Source: Flavimaricola sp.
GTDB taxonomy: Bacteria; Pseudomonadota; Alphaproteobacteria; Rhodobacterales; Rhodobacteraceae
DNA: 7,725 bases
Assembly (NCBI GenBank): GCA_023300365.1
Contig: JALZWD010000357.1
Location: 1-7,725 of the forward strand
Direction of reading: 5' to 3'
This document shows positions 6,543 through 7,725 of the stretch, piece by piece. A program made the translations under genes and the position numbers. Under the pieces are notes generated by a model. The model was not told the origin of the DNA, did no database searches, and saw only the letters and a program-made list of their open reading frames with translations. The stretch's first letter is position 1, and every line of letters starts with the position of its first letter.

Positions 6543-6891
6543 GTTTACAGATAATGACATGGATTCGGTTTTTCAGGCTTTGGCCCACAGCACGCGGCGC
6601 AAGATGCTGGATATCTTGCACGCCAAGCCGGGGATTGGTGTGGGACAGCTTGCGCAGGAATTTGATGTAAGCCGTATCGCGATCATGAACCACTTGAACG
6701 TCTTGGAAAAAGCCAACCTGATCACCAGCGAAAAGGACGGCCGCACGCGGAGGCTCTATCTCAATGTGATGCCGATCCAAGATATCCAAGACCGATGGAT
6801 GGACAGGTATTCGGCCACATGGGCCGAGCGCATGAATACCATCAAACAGGCGGCCCAAGGCGCCGCCCAAAAGATGCAAGAGGATCCGTAA
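6541..6891 (+). CDS. ArsR-family winged-helix transcriptional regulator (cysteine-free)
   Basis: This 116-residue protein starts with the typical FQALAHSTRRKMLDIL helix (about 11-26), then GVGQLAQEFDVSRIAIMNHL (33-52) containing the helix-turn-helix. LEKANLI (55-61) and a basic wing KDGRTRRLYLN (65-75) follow. The C-terminal helix (about 79-116) would form the dimer. The protein has no cysteine at all, so it cannot be a thiolate metal sensor like ArsR or CadC; it belongs to the group paired with AHSA1/SRPBCC proteins, whose signals are mostly unknown. The start is ATG 6541, without a Shine-Dalgarno and at the predicted transcription start; ATG 6559 is an alternative with no better site. The stop is one base before the next ATG, so the two are one operon, and the regulator probably controls it through the palindrome at its start. 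Confidence 0.9.
   Translation: MFTDNDMDSVFQALAHSTRRKMLDILHAKPGIGVGQLAQEFDVSRIAIMNHLNVLEKANLITSEKDGRTRRLYLNVMPIQDIQDRWMDRYSATWAERMNTIKQAAQGAAQKMQEDP
6879..6884 (+). promoter_or_regulatory. Ribosome-binding site of the SRPBCC gene, inside arsR
   Basis: AGAGGA lies within the last codons of the regulator, eight bases before the ATG at 6893. It supports that start and implies translational coupling across the one-base gap between TAA and ATG. Confidence 0.7.
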
Positions 6892-6892
6892 T

Positions 6893-7417
6893 ATGCCCCA
6901 GAACATCTATGCCAAGGCCCATATCAACCGCACTCAAATCGCGGCCCCAATTGATACCGTTTGGTCGACGTTGGTCGCCACCGACACGGCGCTTCCGTTT
7001 TTCTTTGGCACGATTTGCCAGACAACCGACGGGTTAAAAGTTGGCGCCAAATACCGCATGCTCGCCCCCAACAAAAAGGTGGCGATGGTGGTCGGCGAGG
7101 TTCTGGCCTTTGATCCGCCCCACACCTATTCCCACACGTTTCAAATGACCAATATCGACGAGCCGCCCTGCAAGGTGACGTATTCACTGATCGAAAAAGA
7201 TGGTGGGACCGAATTTACCCTGACAATCGAAAACGCGATTGAGGGCGGAAAATTGATCAAAGAAATGCTGGGCGCGCAGGGATTTATCGCCGAAAATCTC
7301 AAGGCTGTGTGCGAAACAAACAAGCCTGCATTCTCGGGGCGTATGGTTGGAATGTTTGGGCCCGTTTTTGGCCTCTTGGCCAAGAAAAAGCAGCGGATTG
7401 AGAATTGGCCCCTATAA
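6893..7417 (+). CDS. SRPBCC (AHSA1-like) domain protein
   Basis: This is a 174-residue single-domain protein of the START/Bet v 1-like superfamily, AHSA1 branch. The pattern fits: a first strand with the INRTQIAAPIDTVWSTL helix entry (11-27), a run of strands around YRMLAPNKKVAMVVGEVLAF (54-73) and the proline turn DPPHTYSHTF (74-83). VTYSLIEKDGGTEFTLTI (95-112) follows, then the long C-terminal helix MLGAQGFIAENLKAV (125-139). These folds enclose a hydrophobic cavity for small lipophilic ligands; none can be named here. A tail of about 30 residues after the domain (MVGMFGPVFGLLAKKKQ, 151-167, ending ENWPL) is hydrophobic then basic and could touch a membrane or a partner. It is translated with the upstream ArsR-type gene, a pairing common in bacteria, which suggests ligand-responsive control. 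Not a chaperone co-factor on present evidence. Confidence 0.85.
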   Translation: MPQNIYAKAHINRTQIAAPIDTVWSTLVATDTALPFFFGTICQTTDGLKVGAKYRMLAPNKKVAMVVGEVLAFDPPHTYSHTFQMTNIDEPPCKVTYSLIEKDGGTEFTLTIENAIEGGKLIKEMLGAQGFIAENLKAVCETNKPAFSGRMVGMFGPVFGLLAKKKQRIENWPL

Positions 7418-7451
7418 GGGCGCGTCTAAGCCTTTGACCGGGAGGGGGAGG

Positions 7452-7725
7452 TTAGTCCCCGATCTGGTGCCGCTGAACATACCCGCGCAATTCTTCTGCC
7501 TCGTGGCGCACTTCGCGCAGCCCGTCCATCGCGGCCTTAAGTTCGGCCTCGGTCTGGGTCAGTTGACTGGTCAGTTCGCTTTCGCGTTGTTGCAAATAGG
7601 TGATCGCCTGATCGCGGGTATCCTCGGCCTCGTGCAGCGCTTGGGCCATACGGTCCAGCTCGCCCACCTCGGCTTTGGTCACGCGGGTAAAACGATTAAC
7701 AAGCCAGCTGGTGAACCAGCCAAGC
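7452..7725 (-). CDS. Coiled-coil protein of unknown function, partial
   Basis: The minus-strand frame is open to the right edge, so only the C-terminal 90 residues are visible; a GTG at 7682 could start a 76-residue version. The open stretch before that GTG (GWFTSWLVNRFTRV) reads like protein: an aromatic, amphipathic or membrane-near segment. From about residue 18 of the fragment on it is one long charged helix (ELDRMAQALHEAEDTRDQAI, then QQRESELTSQLTQTEAELKA) with a heptad-like spacing of leucines, typical of a coiled coil. It ends GYVQRHQIGD. I do not recognise the family. It converges on the SRPBCC gene with a 34-bp gap that holds no clear terminator. Confidence 0.6.
   Translation of the reverse strand, partial: LGWFTSWLVNRFTRVTKAEVGELDRMAQALHEAEDTRDQAITYLQQRESELTSQLTQTEAELKAAMDGLREVRHEAEELRGYVQRHQIGD

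Noticed and set aside
6406..6906. Minus-strand open frame of 166 codons opposite the ArsR-type gene
   Set aside because: Antisense to a well-supported gene, spans the promoter region and shows no recognisable motif.
7408..7421. Short dyad GCCC...GGGC at the end of the SRPBCC gene as terminator
   Set aside because: Only four base pairs and no T-run.

Overview
The window looks like ordinary chromosome of a GC-rich alphaproteobacterium, most likely a Rhodobacterales (Roseobacter/Rhodobacteraceae) member. This rests on the codon bias, on a sarcosine/dimethylglycine dehydrogenase-type GcvT C-terminus, on an acyl-CoA dehydrogenase of the long AcdN/DmdC type, and on a two-domain Sua5-type threonylcarbamoyl-AMP synthase. 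The assignment is an inference; there is no rRNA or other phylogenetic marker. I see no insertion sequence, prophage, CRISPR array, tRNA or rRNA.

Layout, left to right. (1) 1-534 (+) is the C-terminal end of a FAD-dependent oxidoreductase/GcvT-fold protein that begins outside the window. (2) 549-1769 (-) is an Hsp70-like protein with only the ATPase domain (YegD type), convergent with gene 1 across 14 bp. (3) 1889-2482 (+) is a nicotinamidase with all expected catalytic and metal residues, divergent from the Hsp70. (4) 2474-3496 (-) is an MBL-fold hydrolase with a full two-metal ligand set and a LACTB2-like C-terminus; its 3' end overlaps the nicotinamidase by 9 bp. (5) 3654-5354 (-) is an acyl-CoA dehydrogenase on the same strand as gene 4 and upstream of it. 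(6) 5487-6443 (+) is TsaC/Sua5, divergent from gene 5. (7-8) 6541-6891 and 6893-7417 (+) form a tight two-gene operon of a cysteine-free ArsR-type regulator and an AHSA1/SRPBCC protein. (9) 7452-7725 (-) is the C-terminal part of a coiled-coil protein that runs off the right edge.

The genes do not form one pathway. They are metabolic and housekeeping functions in one-carbon/methylamine catabolism, NAD salvage, acyl-CoA oxidation and the tRNA t6A modification. The two functional pairs are acyl-CoA dehydrogenase with MBL hydrolase, which could be co-transcribed, and ArsR with SRPBCC, which are almost certainly co-translated.

I do not find a convincing undescribed system. The signals most worth a second look are in the gaps between genes: a 12-bp perfect palindrome lying on the arsR start codon with promoter spacing that suggests a leaderless mRNA; a 25-bp inverted repeat in the acyl-CoA dehydrogenase/tsaC divergent promoter region; a strong hairpin in the tsaC leader; and an inverted repeat that could hide the ribosome-binding site of the MBL gene.
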